DNA from: Mucilaginibacter pallidiroseus
Lineage (GTDB): Bacteria; Bacteroidota; Bacteroidia; Sphingobacteriales; Sphingobacteriaceae
Assembly: GCF_007846085.1 (NCBI RefSeq)
Contig: NZ_VOEJ01000001.1
Span: forward strand, 248,001 to 312,000
DNA length: 64,000 bases
Direction of reading: 5' to 3'
The notes beneath the pieces are model-generated. The model had not been told where the DNA came from. It worked only from the letters and a program-made list of their open reading frames with translations, and ran no database searches. This document shows positions 44,888 through 54,418 of the stretch, piece after piece. Numbering within the stretch: the stretch's first letter is position 1; each line of letters starts with the position of its first letter. Position numbers and translations under genes: made by a program.

Positions 44888-45532
44888 TTATTGCTGGCCC
44901 CATGTTTCAGGTTGCTCACGCCATTGCTTTAATACGGCAACATCGGCAGCAGCAATAAACTGGTGTTCCTCTGCATATTTTAACAGGGCGCTATAATTTG
45001 ATAAGGTAAAATAAGGGCACTTGGCGTTCTTAAAGTTTTCGTCGGCTATATCAAAACCGTAAGTGAATATTGCCGCAAGGCCTGCAACGGTATAACCGGC
45101 TTCGCGCAAAGCATCAACTGCCTGCAGGCTGCTTTTGCCGGTAGATATTAAATCCTCAATAACCACAACACGCTTGCCGGGCGATAACTCCCCTTCAATC
45201 ATGTTGCCGCGTCCATGTTCTTTTGGTTTGGCACGCACATAAATAAACGGAAGGCCTAGTTCCTGCGCTACAAGCGCGCCTTGTGGTATACCCGCTGTAG
45301 CAACACCGGCAATACACTCAACAGAGCCGTACTCTTCCTGTATAACAGAGGCAAGTTTGTGCCTTATGTATGTACGAATGGTTGGGTATGACAGGGTTAC
45401 GCGGTTATCGCAGTAAATTGGAGATTTCCAGCCAGATGCCCAGGTAAAAGGATTATTAGGTTGTAATTTAATTGCTTTAATTTGCAGCAAAAATTCGGCA
45501 ACTTGTTGTTCGGTTTCACTATTCGTAAACAT
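44888..45532 (-). CDS. pyrE: Orotate phosphoribosyltransferase
   Basis: A 214-residue enzyme of de novo pyrimidine synthesis that converts orotate and PRPP to OMP. Landmarks are PFTWASGWKSPIYCDNR (substrate loop region), VATAGIPQGALVAQELGLPF, the flexible-loop region RAKPKEHGRGNMIEG and the PRPP-binding motif VVVIEDLISTGKSSL. Length is normal. Its ATG and the ATG of the divergent Nudix gene share the tetranucleotide CATG at 45530-45533, so the two genes have no intergenic space and their promoters must lie inside each other. Confidence 0.95.
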   Translation of the reverse strand: MFTNSETEQQVAEFLLQIKAIKLQPNNPFTWASGWKSPIYCDNRVTLSYPTIRTYIRHKLASVIQEEYGSVECIAGVATAGIPQGALVAQELGLPFIYVRAKPKEHGRGNMIEGELSPGKRVVVIEDLISTGKSSLQAVDALREAGYTVAGLAAIFTYGFDIADENFKNAKCPYFTLSNYSALLKYAEEHQFIAAADVAVLKQWREQPETWGQQ

Positions 45533-46169
45533 GGCTCAAAAATACAGAATTTATATTAACGAGAAAGTGGTTTTCATCACTTCAGATTACCCTGCTGACA
45601 CAAAAAAGGAACAAATAATTGAGGATGAGGGCTTTGATCTGAAATTGATTTATTACTGGACAGCTAAACAAAAGGCCGACTGTTTTTACGTTGTTACCAC
45701 CGACCCCAAAGCGTTACTAAAACAAATACGCAAAAGCGTTACCGTTATTGACGCCGCCGGCGGGCTGGTAAAAAATACCGATAGCAAATACCTTTTTATT
45801 TTCCGGAACGGTAAGTGGGACCTGCCGAAGGGTAAAATCGAGAAGAAAGAAAAAAATAAAGTTGCCGCAGTGCGCGAGGTGGAAGAGGAGTGCGGTATAA
45901 AAGTAAATAAGCTTGAAGAAAAGCTTTGCAAAACCTATCATACCTATGTTTACAAAGGCGAGGTAGTATTAAAGCGTTCGCATTGGTATAGCATGCGTTA
46001 TAAAGGTAAAGCTAAACTGGTGCCCCAGTTAGAGGAAGGCATTACTGATGTGCGCTGGTTTGGCAAAGAGGAGATACCTGCATTGGTTACCAACACTTTC
46101 CCGTCAATAATTGATGTGCTTGAAAAAGCCGGTGTTATTGAAGAAAAGGTATGGCCTCTTTTGGGATAA
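45531..46169 (+). CDS. Nudix hydrolase with N-terminal extension
   Basis: A 212-residue protein. Residues 1-80 form an extension with no recognised domain; the Nudix fold follows, with a perfect box G-x5-E-x7-R-E-V-x-E-E-x-G at 101-123 (GKIEKKEKNKVAAVREVEEE start). It hydrolyses a nucleoside diphosphate linked to a further moiety, identity unknown. Its start codon overlaps that of pyrE on the other strand, and its last 35 bp overlap the 3' end of coaD. Both overlaps are antisense. Confidence 0.9.
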   Translation: MAQKYRIYINEKVVFITSDYPADTKKEQIIEDEGFDLKLIYYWTAKQKADCFYVVTTDPKALLKQIRKSVTVIDAAGGLVKNTDSKYLFIFRNGKWDLPKGKIEKKEKNKVAAVREVEEECGIKVNKLEEKLCKTYHTYVYKGEVVLKRSHWYSMRYKGKAKLVPQLEEGITDVRWFGKEEIPALVTNTFPSIIDVLEKAGVIEEKVWPLLG

Positions 46170-46599
46170 ACTGGCTTACATCGCCATTGTAACGTATTAT
46201 CTCCCTTACAATGCTCGAGCTGATGGACGAGTAGCCCGGTTTGCTCACTATAAAAATGCTTTCAATCTCAGGCTCAAGAGCATGGTTCATCTGGGCTATG
46301 GCCTTTTCATACTCAAAGTCCGACACGGTACGTATGCCCCTTATCATATAGTCGGCACCTATGCTTTTACAAAAATTTACGGTAAGCCCCTCGTAAGCAA
46401 TAACGTGTATGCGCTCATCATGCTTAAATACTTCTCTTATCATATCCTCGCGTTTGCCAACGCTTAAAAGCCCTTGCTTGTTGCTGTTGACACCAATACC
46501 AATATACAATTTGTCAAACAGGCTTACCGAGCGTTTAACAATATCTACGTGCGCTTTTGTAATTGGGTCAAACGAGCCTGGAAACAGGGCAATCTTCAT
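46135..46599 (-). CDS. coaD: Phosphopantetheine adenylyltransferase
   Basis: A 154-residue enzyme for the penultimate step of coenzyme A synthesis. ALFPGSFDPITKAHVDIVKRS at the N-terminus carries the nucleotidyltransferase T/H-x-x-H motif; YMIRGIRTVSDFEYE and the C-terminal YSSISSSIVREI are also diagnostic. Length matches the family. The 3' end overlaps the convergent Nudix gene by 35 bp, and the nudK-like gene lies 38 bp upstream on the same strand. Confidence 0.96.
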   Translation of the reverse strand: MKIALFPGSFDPITKAHVDIVKRSVSLFDKLYIGIGVNSNKQGLLSVGKREDMIREVFKHDERIHVIAYEGLTVNFCKSIGADYMIRGIRTVSDFEYEKAIAQMNHALEPEIESIFIVSKPGYSSISSSIVREIIRYNGDVSQFIPKEAIPFLQ

Positions 46600-46637
46600 A
46601 AATCAGGTTTTGATGCTTGCTCAAAAATAGGCATTAA

Positions 46638-47219
46638 TTAAAAGGCCAGCAAATTGTTTATCTGCGCATATTGCAGTAGCATAATGGTTTTGGCGTCCTT
46701 TATCTCACCTGTCTTTATCATTTCAAAAGCAGCCGTAAATGGCATTTCCAACACCTCTATGTTTTCGTCCTCGTGAGCCAGGCCACCGCCTTCGCTAACC
46801 TTCATGTCCTTATTGTATTCGGCTGTAAAAAAGTAAAGTATTTCGGTTACTGATCCGGGCGACATGTACACTTCAAAAACCTTTTGCACCGATGATATTT
46901 TATAACCAGTTTCTTCTTCAGTTTCCTTGCGTATGCAATCTTCGGGATTGTCCTTATCTAACAAACCTGCACATGCTTCAATAAGGTAACCATCCGGGTT
47001 GCCGTTTAAGTACGATGGCATCCTGAATTGCCGGGTTAACACAACTGTTTTAATTTCCGTATTGTACAGCAATATTACGGCACCGTTGCCGCGATCATAA
47101 GCCTCGCGCGAATGAGTTTCTACATCGCCATTGGTATTAGTGTACTCGTAACTTACTTTTTTAAGGGTGTACCAGTTATCAGAAAGAATTTCTGTATTAA
47201 TAAGTTTTAGGTTTTTCAT
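46638..47219 (-). CDS. nudK: Nudix hydrolase, GDP-mannose/ADP-ribose pyrophosphatase type
   Basis: A 193-residue protein. Strands SDNWYTLKKVSYEY and SREAYDRGNGAVILLYN are followed by the Nudix box beginning GLLDKDNPEDCIRKETEEETGY and the segment YMSPGSVTEILYFFTAEY. These resemble NudK-type GDP-mannose pyrophosphatases, which also cleave other NDP-sugars. The name is by resemblance; ADP-ribose pyrophosphatase is the alternative. It sits in the coaD, nudK, rsmD, DUF3822 run on the minus strand. Confidence 0.85.
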   Translation of the reverse strand: MKNLKLINTEILSDNWYTLKKVSYEYTNTNGDVETHSREAYDRGNGAVILLYNTEIKTVVLTRQFRMPSYLNGNPDGYLIEACAGLLDKDNPEDCIRKETEEETGYKISSVQKVFEVYMSPGSVTEILYFFTAEYNKDMKVSEGGGLAHEDENIEVLEMPFTAAFEMIKTGEIKDAKTIMLLQYAQINNLLAF

Positions 47220-47250
47220 GCCTTAAATATACACTAAAGCTTTGTTGTGT

Positions 47251-47796
47251 TTACTCGGATTCTGCTAATCTGAAAAATGAAAACGACGAGTGGCCGTATT
47301 TGCGCTGCTCTACAAATGCAGGGTGATTGCTTAGGTTCTGCATCGACTGATGCTCTACTATAAGCAGCCCGCCGGGTTTAAGCAGGTTTTTATCAAACAC
47401 TATCTTAGATATCTCGGGGATCTTATTAAGGTCATACGGTGGGTCGGCAAATATCAGGTCGTATTGCTCGGTCTCTATGGCCAGGTATTTAAAAACATCG
47501 GCCTTAAAAGTTTTAATTTGGGTTAAGCCATGCTGGCGCGATACATCATTAAGATAGTTTACACAATGCACGCTGCGGTCAACCCCGATAACCTTTTCGG
47601 CCCCGCGCGATGCAAATTCCATTGCAATGTTACCCGTGCCGCTAAACAAATCAAGCACGGTGATGCCTTCAAACTCAATCTGGTTTTGAAGAATGTTAAA
47701 GAGAGCCTCTTTGGCAAGGTCTGTAGTAGGGCGAACGGGAAGATTTTTGGGCGGGTTAAGCCTTAATCCCTTTAATTTTCCTCCGATGATGCGCAT
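47251..47796 (-). CDS. rsmD: 16S rRNA (guanine-966-N2)-methyltransferase
   Basis: A 181-residue Rossmann methyltransferase. MRIIGGKLKGLRLNPPKN is the typical start; RPTTDLAKEALFNIL, the SAM motif VLDLFSGTGNIAMEFASRGA and the catalytic D-P-P-Y (FADPPYDL) are all present. It methylates G966 of 16S rRNA during 30S assembly. The start overlaps the end of the DUF3822 gene by 25 bp, so the two are translationally linked. Confidence 0.95.
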   Translation of the reverse strand: MRIIGGKLKGLRLNPPKNLPVRPTTDLAKEALFNILQNQIEFEGITVLDLFSGTGNIAMEFASRGAEKVIGVDRSVHCVNYLNDVSRQHGLTQIKTFKADVFKYLAIETEQYDLIFADPPYDLNKIPEISKIVFDKNLLKPGGLLIVEHQSMQNLSNHPAFVEQRKYGHSSFSFFRLAESE

Positions 47797-48584
47797 AGTG
47801 AAAGGGCGGCTAAACTCAAAACTTTGTGTAACTCCAGTTGCGGCGGTATGTCCAGCAGTTCTATCAGACTCAGCCTTACCGACCGGAAAAATTGCTCAAG
47901 GTAACTTACATACATATCTGTACGGTTAACATCGCCGCTTATAATAATGTTGGTATCGGCCGGGGTGAGGTCAATTTGCTGCGCAACAAGTGCCGAGTAA
48001 TAGGCAAGCTCTTCGTGGCCTGCAAACTTAAACACGTTGTAAAACCGCAGCTTACCGTCATTAAAGTAAGCAAACTGTACACGTTCATTATTGACGTTAA
48101 GATACAGGGTAGGGTTTGATGCATGGTCGTTGGCAAGTGCCTGTAACCAACCTTTTGCTTTGTAATTGATATTACTGTTATCTACATTGGTTATAGCGGT
48201 AATAAGCGCCTTATCAACCTTGTAAATAATCATATTTTCGGCATCCAGTTCTTGTGCAAATACCTTTTCGTTGTCGCGCACATCAAGCAGCCTGGCAACA
48301 TCGGCAACCCGGCCGGCCTCGTAAAGGCCTGTCGGCAACAGTGTAAAACCTGTTGATGTTACGCCCGTTATAACCTGTTTGTAATTGGCTGTAAGGATAT
48401 CCTTTAGTTCTTCAGGATCGTGCAGTTCGCTGATGGGGTTATTTATTGCCCAGGCCATTAATTCCTGGCCACTAGTAACAATATAACTGAATATGTTTTG
48501 CTCTACCTGTAACAGTAAGTTATAACTGTGTGCCTGGTCAAGGTTTAGGCCGGGGTTGGTGTATGAGTATCTCTGTTCAATCAT
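47772..48584 (-). CDS. DUF3822 family protein
   Basis: A 270-residue soluble protein resembling DUF3822, a family found next to rsmD in Bacteroidota. Alternating beta and helical segments (TLYLNVNNERVQFAYFNDGKLRFYN, IDLTPADTNIIISGDV) hint at an actin/Hsp70-like ATPase fold, but I see no phosphate-binding loops that prove it. Function is unknown. It overlaps rsmD by 25 bp in another frame. A TACTTTTG box (48595-48602, minus strand) lies 10 bp before its ATG, which would imply a very short leader. Confidence 0.85.
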   Translation of the reverse strand: MIEQRYSYTNPGLNLDQAHSYNLLLQVEQNIFSYIVTSGQELMAWAINNPISELHDPEELKDILTANYKQVITGVTSTGFTLLPTGLYEAGRVADVARLLDVRDNEKVFAQELDAENMIIYKVDKALITAITNVDNSNINYKAKGWLQALANDHASNPTLYLNVNNERVQFAYFNDGKLRFYNVFKFAGHEELAYYSALVAQQIDLTPADTNIIISGDVNRTDMYVSYLEQFFRSVRLSLIELLDIPPQLELHKVLSLAALSLCASSEEN

Positions 48585-48644
48585 GCGTTGTAAACAAAAG
48601 TAATATATTTATCAATTACATAATTAATTTACTTATTCCCATTT

Positions 48645-50078
48645 TTGTGGGTGCCTTCAACAGAATTTATATCCCAGGCTTTTCCGCATACACCCACGCC
48701 ACAACAGCAGGAGCTTTTTGGTAAGATCCATGCCTTTTTATTGGCCGACGACGGCGATGAGTGTTTTGTACTGCGTGGTTATGCAGGTACGGGTAAAACA
48801 ACCATTGTTAGCGCATTGGTTAAAGCCCTGCCGCAATACAATTTTAAATCGGTGTTGCTTGCGCCTACGGGCCGCGCCGCCAAGGTGATAACCAATTACT
48901 CGGGCCGTAAAGCTTTTACTATACATAAACGCATCTACCGTAAAAAGTCGGCCATGAATATGGACGAAGGTTTTGCCACAGGCGAAAACATGAGCACCAA
49001 CACCATATTTATTGTGGATGAAGCATCCATGATTGCCGATGAGAGCGGCTATAACCACAATTCGCTGCTGCATGATTTGGTTACATACGTTTATAACGAG
49101 CGTAATTGTAAACTGATGCTGGTTGGCGATACGGCCCAGCTGCCGCCTGTTGGTGCCGATGATAGCCCGGCCTTAGATATGAAACTGATAAAAGACCAGT
49201 TTGGGCTCTCGGTATTTGGTTACGAGCTTACCGATGTGTTGCGCCAGCAAAAGGACTCCGGGATATTATTTAATGTAACCAACGTGCGCGATATCGTTCG
49301 CCAGGGCAAGGAGGTAATGCCCCGCATTGTTACAAAGGGCTACAAAGATGTTTTCAGGATGCGCGGCGATATGCTGGAAGAAGGGCTTAACTACGCTTAC
49401 AGCAAATACGGTCACGATGATACGCTGATTATTTGCCGCTCCAACAAAAATGCCAACCTGTATAACCGGCAAATACGCGGGCGAATTTTAATGCGTGAAG
49501 AAGAGCTTACCGGCGGCGACCAGTTGATGGTAGTACGGAACAATTATTTTTGGCTGCAGGATCAGGAAGAGGGCAGCACTGGCTTTATTGCCAACGGCGA
49601 TATTTGCCGAGTAAAAAGGGTGCGACGTATAGAAGACATGTACGGCTTCCGGTTTGCCGATGTGCAGCTGGAATTTATAGATTACGCCGAAGACCCAGTG
49701 CTCGACTGTAAGATATTGCTCGACACCTTGTACTCCGAGGCGCCGGCCTTGGTGCAGGACGATCAGAAGCGCTTTTACCTGGAGGCGATGAAAGATTATG
49801 ATCACATACTTAACAAGCGCGAGAAGCATAACGAACTTAAAAAGAACCCATACTATAACGCCTTGCAGGTAAAGTTTGCCTATGCCATTACCTGTCACAA
49901 AGCACAAGGTGGCCAGTGGGGAGCCGTATTTGTTGACCAGGGTTACCTCACCGAAGAAATGGTAAACACCGACTTTTTACGTTGGTTTTATACCGCCTGT
50001 ACCCGTGCCACCAACGAATTGTTTTTAGTAAACTTTAATGAGAAATTTTTTGTTGATGCGCCAGCGGATGCATTTTAA
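48645..50078 (+). CDS. RecD-like ATP-dependent helicase (SF1)
   Basis: About 477 residues. The helicase core shows the Walker A GYAGTGKTTI, LLAPTGRAAKVITNYSGR (motif Ia region), FIVDEASM (Walker B), LVGDTAQLPPVG (motif III) and the C-terminal UvrD_C_2-like YAITCHKAQGGQWGAVFVD. It unwinds DNA 5'-3' by family analogy and lacks RecBC partners here. No ATG is available at the N-terminus: an in-frame stop is at 48621-48623, and the candidates are TTG at 48645 or GTG at 48651, the latter just before the conserved FISQAFPHTPTPQQ stretch. It is divergent from DUF3822. Confidence 0.9.
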   Translation: MWVPSTEFISQAFPHTPTPQQQELFGKIHAFLLADDGDECFVLRGYAGTGKTTIVSALVKALPQYNFKSVLLAPTGRAAKVITNYSGRKAFTIHKRIYRKKSAMNMDEGFATGENMSTNTIFIVDEASMIADESGYNHNSLLHDLVTYVYNERNCKLMLVGDTAQLPPVGADDSPALDMKLIKDQFGLSVFGYELTDVLRQQKDSGILFNVTNVRDIVRQGKEVMPRIVTKGYKDVFRMRGDMLEEGLNYAYSKYGHDDTLIICRSNKNANLYNRQIRGRILMREEELTGGDQLMVVRNNYFWLQDQEEGSTGFIANGDICRVKRVRRIEDMYGFRFADVQLEFIDYAEDPVLDCKILLDTLYSEAPALVQDDQKRFYLEAMKDYDHILNKREKHNELKKNPYYNALQVKFAYAITCHKAQGGQWGAVFVDQGYLTEEMVNTDFLRWFYTACTRATNELFLVNFNEKFFVDAPADAF

Positions 50079-50166
50079 GATGAAAGTTGACTTATAACTA
50101 ACGCTGTATAGTCGGAATTATAATTTCTTGCTATTAACTGTTGGCTATCATCTATTAACTGATGGC

Positions 50167-51498
50167 TTATTCCGCTTTCGGTAATTCAATTCTGAACGTG
50201 CTGCCTTTGCCTTCTTCGCTGGAGGCGCTTATTTTGCCACCGTGGGCGGTTACAATGTCTTTTACAATACTCAGACCTATGCCTGTAGATTGTTCGCCTT
50301 TTAACCCTGTGCGGCCCGCGCCCGAAAAGCGCTCAAAAATGCAGGGCAGCATTGCTGCGGGGATACCAAGCCCTTTGTCTTTTACTTCAATAACGTATTT
50401 GTTTTTTAATGCGTTCAAATGTATCTCAACCAGGTCGCCATCTTTAGAAAACTTGAGCGCATTGCTGATCAGGTTATCCATAACACGCGGAAATTTTTCG
50501 GTGTTAATCATCACATAAGCATCCTTTACATTGCTCAGCAATGCCACATTGGTTTTGCCGCCTTGCTGTAGCTTCCAGCCGTTTATTATGCCCTTAAGGC
50601 AATCGTTAAGTTCTGTACGCTGTGTTATCAGCATTGCAGACGATTCATCGCGCGCGGCCTCTAATAAATCATCAATTATGGTTCGGGCCTTAACGCACGA
50701 TTCGCGCATCATGGTAAGGCTATCCTGCGTGTCTTCATCAATATCTTCGAGTTCCATCATCATAGCCAATGATTCAACCGCAGCTATTGGGTTGCGCAGG
50801 TCATGGGCAACAGTGCCCAACACCTGGTTTTTAAATACGTTAGCCTTTTCAATCTCAGCGCTTTTTTGGCGTATCTCAACTATCTGCCCGTAATAGCTGG
50901 CCTTGTATGAGAAAAAGTAACGTGATGTGAGGTAAAAGCAGCTCAATAAAGTAACAGAGATAAGCTGATTGTGCGTCATCTCCGTAGGGCCGGCCTGTGC
51001 ATAAAACAGCATTATTGTAAACAGCATTTCTATCCCCGCAAGCATTACCAAAGTTTCATACCATTCAAAAATAAACAGGAAACTTACGATGCTTAAAGCA
51101 ATCAGGTAAAGTGTAAGGGCATTGCTTGGGTCGGACGTGGATATGAAACTGGCGTACATGCCGCAGCAAATGATATACAGGCTGAAAACAAATACCAACA
51201 ACGACATATCAGCCGATGCGATTTTAGAAACCCTTAGCCTTTGTATTGCCAGGTGGCTCAGCAAGTAAAAAACAGGCGTAACAATAATGAACACCCAGTT
51301 GATGAAATTAAATTCAGGGAAGTTTTGCGCTTTTGTAAGTGATGCGGGCAAAGCGTAATACAATATCCGGATTACCAGGTTAAGCGTAAGGAATATAAAA
51401 CTGGCCGTACGTACACTCAACAAATTTTGAAAAGTGTAGTAATTGCGAAAAGCAATTGCGTGCCGTGGCTGCAGCTTTGTAAAAAAGTGGGTTTCCAA
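50167..51498 (-). CDS. Membrane sensor histidine kinase
   Basis: A 443-residue kinase. Six hydrophobic helices span about 31-200, followed by a short coiled linker and HisKA with phospho-acceptor His232 in LGTVAHDLRNPIAA. The ATPase domain has NALKFSKDG (N box), DKGLGIP (G1) and GIGLSIV (G2). The signal is unknown; there is no periplasmic domain, so sensing by the membrane helices is likely. The start is TTG: an in-frame stop lies two codons upstream and the next ATG is at residue 98, inside the membrane region. No response regulator is adjacent. Divergent from clpB. Confidence 0.9.
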   Translation of the reverse strand: METHFFTKLQPRHAIAFRNYYTFQNLLSVRTASFIFLTLNLVIRILYYALPASLTKAQNFPEFNFINWVFIIVTPVFYLLSHLAIQRLRVSKIASADMSLLVFVFSLYIICCGMYASFISTSDPSNALTLYLIALSIVSFLFIFEWYETLVMLAGIEMLFTIMLFYAQAGPTEMTHNQLISVTLLSCFYLTSRYFFSYKASYYGQIVEIRQKSAEIEKANVFKNQVLGTVAHDLRNPIAAVESLAMMMELEDIDEDTQDSLTMMRESCVKARTIIDDLLEAARDESSAMLITQRTELNDCLKGIINGWKLQQGGKTNVALLSNVKDAYVMINTEKFPRVMDNLISNALKFSKDGDLVEIHLNALKNKYVIEVKDKGLGIPAAMLPCIFERFSGAGRTGLKGEQSTGIGLSIVKDIVTAHGGKISASSEEGKGSTFRIELPKAE

Positions 51499-51680
51499 TG
51501 GTTAAATATGGATGGTGATCAAAAGCGTTAAATCAGGATATAACGCGAATTTAAAATGATTACGACAAGTTGTACCAATACAATTCAAAATTGTTGACAA
51601 AATGTCGTTTTAAATAAAATTGACTTGCCAAATCTTCATGATTTAACCTATGGCAAAAGTTTTGAAGGTAACTGAGTACT

Positions 51681-54278
51681 ATGAATTTCAACAACTTTAC
51701 CATAAAAGCACAAGAGGCCGTACAAAAGGCCTCAGAAATAGCAACCGGTAATCAACAGCAGGCTATTGAAACAGCACACCTGTTAAAAGGGCTGTTACTG
51801 GTTGATGAAAATGTTATAACCTACTTACTAAAAAAGCTAAATGTTAACCTTAACAGGTTAAACACTATACTCGACGAGCAGATAACCTCATTCCCCAAAG
51901 TGAGCGGCAGTAATGTCTATTTATCTTCAAGTGTAAACTCGGCTTTGCAAAAGGCTCAAGGTTACTTAAAGGAGTTTAAGGATGAATTTGTATCTGTAGA
52001 GCATATCTTACTTGGCCTTTTATCTGTTAACGATAAAACTTCAACAGCGCTTAAAGATTTTGGCGTAAACGAAAAGGACCTTAAGAAAGCCATTGTGAGC
52101 CTGCGCGGGGATACCAAGGTAACCGACCAAAATGCTGAAGCAACTTACAACGCACTCAACAAATATGCACGCAACCTTAACGAGTATGCCGAAAGTGGCA
52201 AGCTCGACCCGGTTATTGGCCGTGATGAAGAGATACGCCGTGTAATACAGATTCTTTCTCGGCGTACAAAAAACAACCCAATATTGGTGGGCGAGCCTGG
52301 GGTAGGTAAAACAGCCATTGCCGAAGGTATTGCTTTCCGTATCATTAAAGGCGATGTTCCCGAAAGCCTTAAAACCAAAACCGTATTCTCTTTGGATATG
52401 GGCGCTTTGGTGGCTGGCGCAAAATATAAAGGGGAGTTTGAAGAGCGCCTTAAAGCTGTTATCAAGGAAGTGATCCAGAGTGATGGCGAGATCGTACTGT
52501 TTATAGACGAGATACACACCCTTGTTGGTGCCGGTGGCGGTGAAGGCGCTATGGATGCGGCTAACATCCTTAAACCGGCCCTTGCCCGTGGCGAACTGCG
52601 CTCGATAGGTGCAACCACGCTAAACGAGTATCAAAAATATATCGAAAAAGATAAGGCACTTGAGCGCCGCTTTCAAAAAGTAATGGTTGATGAGCCGGAC
52701 ACTGCCGATGCAATATCTATCCTTCGCGGATTGAAAGAACGTTATGAGGCACACCATAAAGTGCGTATCAAAGACGAAGCAATTATAGCTTCGGTTGAAA
52801 TGTCGCAACGCTACATATCTGACAGGTTTTTGCCCGATAAAGCGATCGACTTAATGGACGAGGCTGCATCTAAACTGCGTTTGGAGATGGATTCGGTACC
52901 GGAAGCGGTTGACGAATTGGAACGCCGCATTATGCAGCTTGAAATTGAGCGCGAAGCCATTAAACGTGAAAAGGACGACCACAAGGTTAAAGAACTAAGC
53001 GAAGAAATAGCTAACCTGTCGTCAGAGCGCGACTCATTACGTGCCCGCTGGAAAGGCGAGAAAGATTTGGTTGATGGCATTAACCAAAAGGTTGAGCAGA
53101 TCGAGAACTATAAGCTCGAAGCCGAGCAAGCCGAACGCGCCGGAGACTACGGTAAGGTTGCCGAGCTACGCTACGGTACAATTGTACAGGCACAAAAGGA
53201 AGTGGAAGACTTAAAGGCGGCATTGCAGGAAAATCAGCAGGATAGCCGCATGCTTAAGGAAGAAGTTACTGCAGATGATATTGCAGGTGTCGTTTCACGC
53301 TGGACAGGTATCCCGGTTAGTAAAATGATCCAGAGTGAGCGCGAAAAGTTGCTAAACCTGGAGGATGAACTGCACAAACGTGTAGCCGGTCAGCAAGAGG
53401 CTATTGAAGCAATTAGTGATGCCATACGCCGTAGTCGTGCAGGTTTGCAGGACAAACGCAAGCCAATTGGATCGTTCATATTCCTGGGTACAACAGGTGT
53501 AGGTAAAACCGAGTTAGCGAAAGCTTTGGCAGAGTACCTGTTTAATGATGAAAACTCGATGGTGCGGATTGATATGAGTGAGTACCAGGAACGCCATGCC
53601 GTATCACGATTAATCGGCGCGCCTCCGGGTTACGTTGGTTATGATGAAGGCGGGCAGTTGACCGAGGCAGTACGCCGTAAACCTTACAGTGTGGTTTTGC
53701 TTGATGAGATTGAAAAGGCGCATCCGGATGTGTTTAACATACTGTTGCAGGTACTTGATGATGGTCACCTAACAGACAACAAGGGCCGTGTTGTGAATTT
53801 TAAAAATACCATCATCATCATGACCTCAAACATTGGATCCAACCTTATCCAGGAGAATTTCCAGGATTTTGAGGATAGCGATAAAGAGCAGGTAATAGCT
53901 AAAACTAAAAATGAGCTATTTAATTTGTTGAAGCAAACCATACGGCCTGAGTTTTTAAACAGGATTGACGAGATCATAATGTTTACGCCGTTGAGCCGTA
54001 ACGAGATCACTGATATTGTTAAGCTGCAATTTAGGCAGGTGCAGCAAACACTGGCAGAAATGGGTGTAAGTATTGAAGCCACTGAAGAAGCACTTGATTG
54101 GCTTGCCCAGTTGGGTTACGATCCGCAGTTTGGCGCAAGGCCACTTAAACGTGTTATACAGAAGAAAATACTTAACGAATTATCTAAACAGATACTGGCT
54201 GGCAAAGTTGACCGCGACAGCAGGATAAAGCTGGATATGTTTGATAACAACTTTGTTTTTTTAAATGCAAATGATTGA
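51681..54278 (+). CDS. clpB: Chaperone ClpB (protein disaggregase)
   Basis: An 865-residue Hsp100 protein. The N domain (1-145, [20 protein letters not shown] start) is followed by NBD1 with [13 protein letters not shown] and the Walker [13 protein letters not shown]. The M-domain coiled coil lies near 400-525, and NBD2 has [17 protein letters not shown] and [12 protein letters not shown]; the C-terminal domain contains [13 protein letters not shown]. It dissolves protein aggregates together with DnaK. The upstream gap holds a short palindrome GACA-AAA-TGTC (51596-51606) of unknown meaning. A hairpin terminator lies about 90 bp past the stop. Confidence 0.97.
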   Translation: MNFNNFTIKAQEAVQKASEIATGNQQQAIETAHLLKGLLLVDENVITYLLKKLNVNLNRLNTILDEQITSFPKVSGSNVYLSSSVNSALQKAQGYLKEFKDEFVSVEHILLGLLSVNDKTSTALKDFGVNEKDLKKAIVSLRGDTKVTDQNAEATYNALNKYARNLNEYAESGKLDPVIGRDEEIRRVIQILSRRTKNNPILVGEPGVGKTAIAEGIAFRIIKGDVPESLKTKTVFSLDMGALVAGAKYKGEFEERLKAVIKEVIQSDGEIVLFIDEIHTLVGAGGGEGAMDAANILKPALARGELRSIGATTLNEYQKYIEKDKALERRFQKVMVDEPDTADAISILRGLKERYEAHHKVRIKDEAIIASVEMSQRYISDRFLPDKAIDLMDEAASKLRLEMDSVPEAVDELERRIMQLEIEREAIKREKDDHKVKELSEEIANLSSERDSLRARWKGEKDLVDGINQKVEQIENYKLEAEQAERAGDYGKVAELRYGTIVQAQKEVEDLKAALQENQQDSRMLKEEVTADDIAGVVSRWTGIPVSKMIQSEREKLLNLEDELHKRVAGQQEAIEAISDAIRRSRAGLQDKRKPIGSFIFLGTTGVGKTELAKALAEYLFNDENSMVRIDMSEYQERHAVSRLIGAPPGYVGYDEGGQLTEAVRRKPYSVVLLDEIEKAHPDVFNILLQVLDDGHLTDNKGRVVNFKNTIIIMTSNIGSNLIQENFQDFEDSDKEQVIAKTKNELFNLLKQTIRPEFLNRIDEIIMFTPLSRNEITDIVKLQFRQVQQTLAEMGVSIEATEEALDWLAQLGYDPQFGARPLKRVIQKKILNELSKQILAGKVDRDSRIKLDMFDNNFVFLNAND

Positions 54279-54370
54279 TAGGTGAAGTTGAGAGCCGGCG
54301 GCATGTTATGGCTATATGCTGATTGATTTGTTAGTCGCCGGTGTAAGCATTTAAACAAGCATGTTCAGGC

Positions 54371-54400
54371 AAAAGGGCCTCCCATTGTGAGGCCCTTTTT
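54371..54400. terminator. Bidirectional terminator between clpB and lipoprotein genes
   Basis: An 11-bp stem AAAAGGGCCTC/GAGGCCCTTTT with a 7-base loop and a T run, placed between convergent ends at 54278 and 54419. Confidence 0.9.
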
Positions 54401-54418
54401 GTTAATGTTAAGTTATTA

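Noticed and set aside
51596-51606. Heat-shock operator (CIRCE) upstream of clpB
   Set aside because: The palindrome GACA-AAA-TGTC is only 4 bp per arm and does not match CIRCE.
52041-52618. Two minus-strand frames of about 158 codons inside clpB
   Set aside because: Both are shadows of the clpB coding frame and have no recognisable features.
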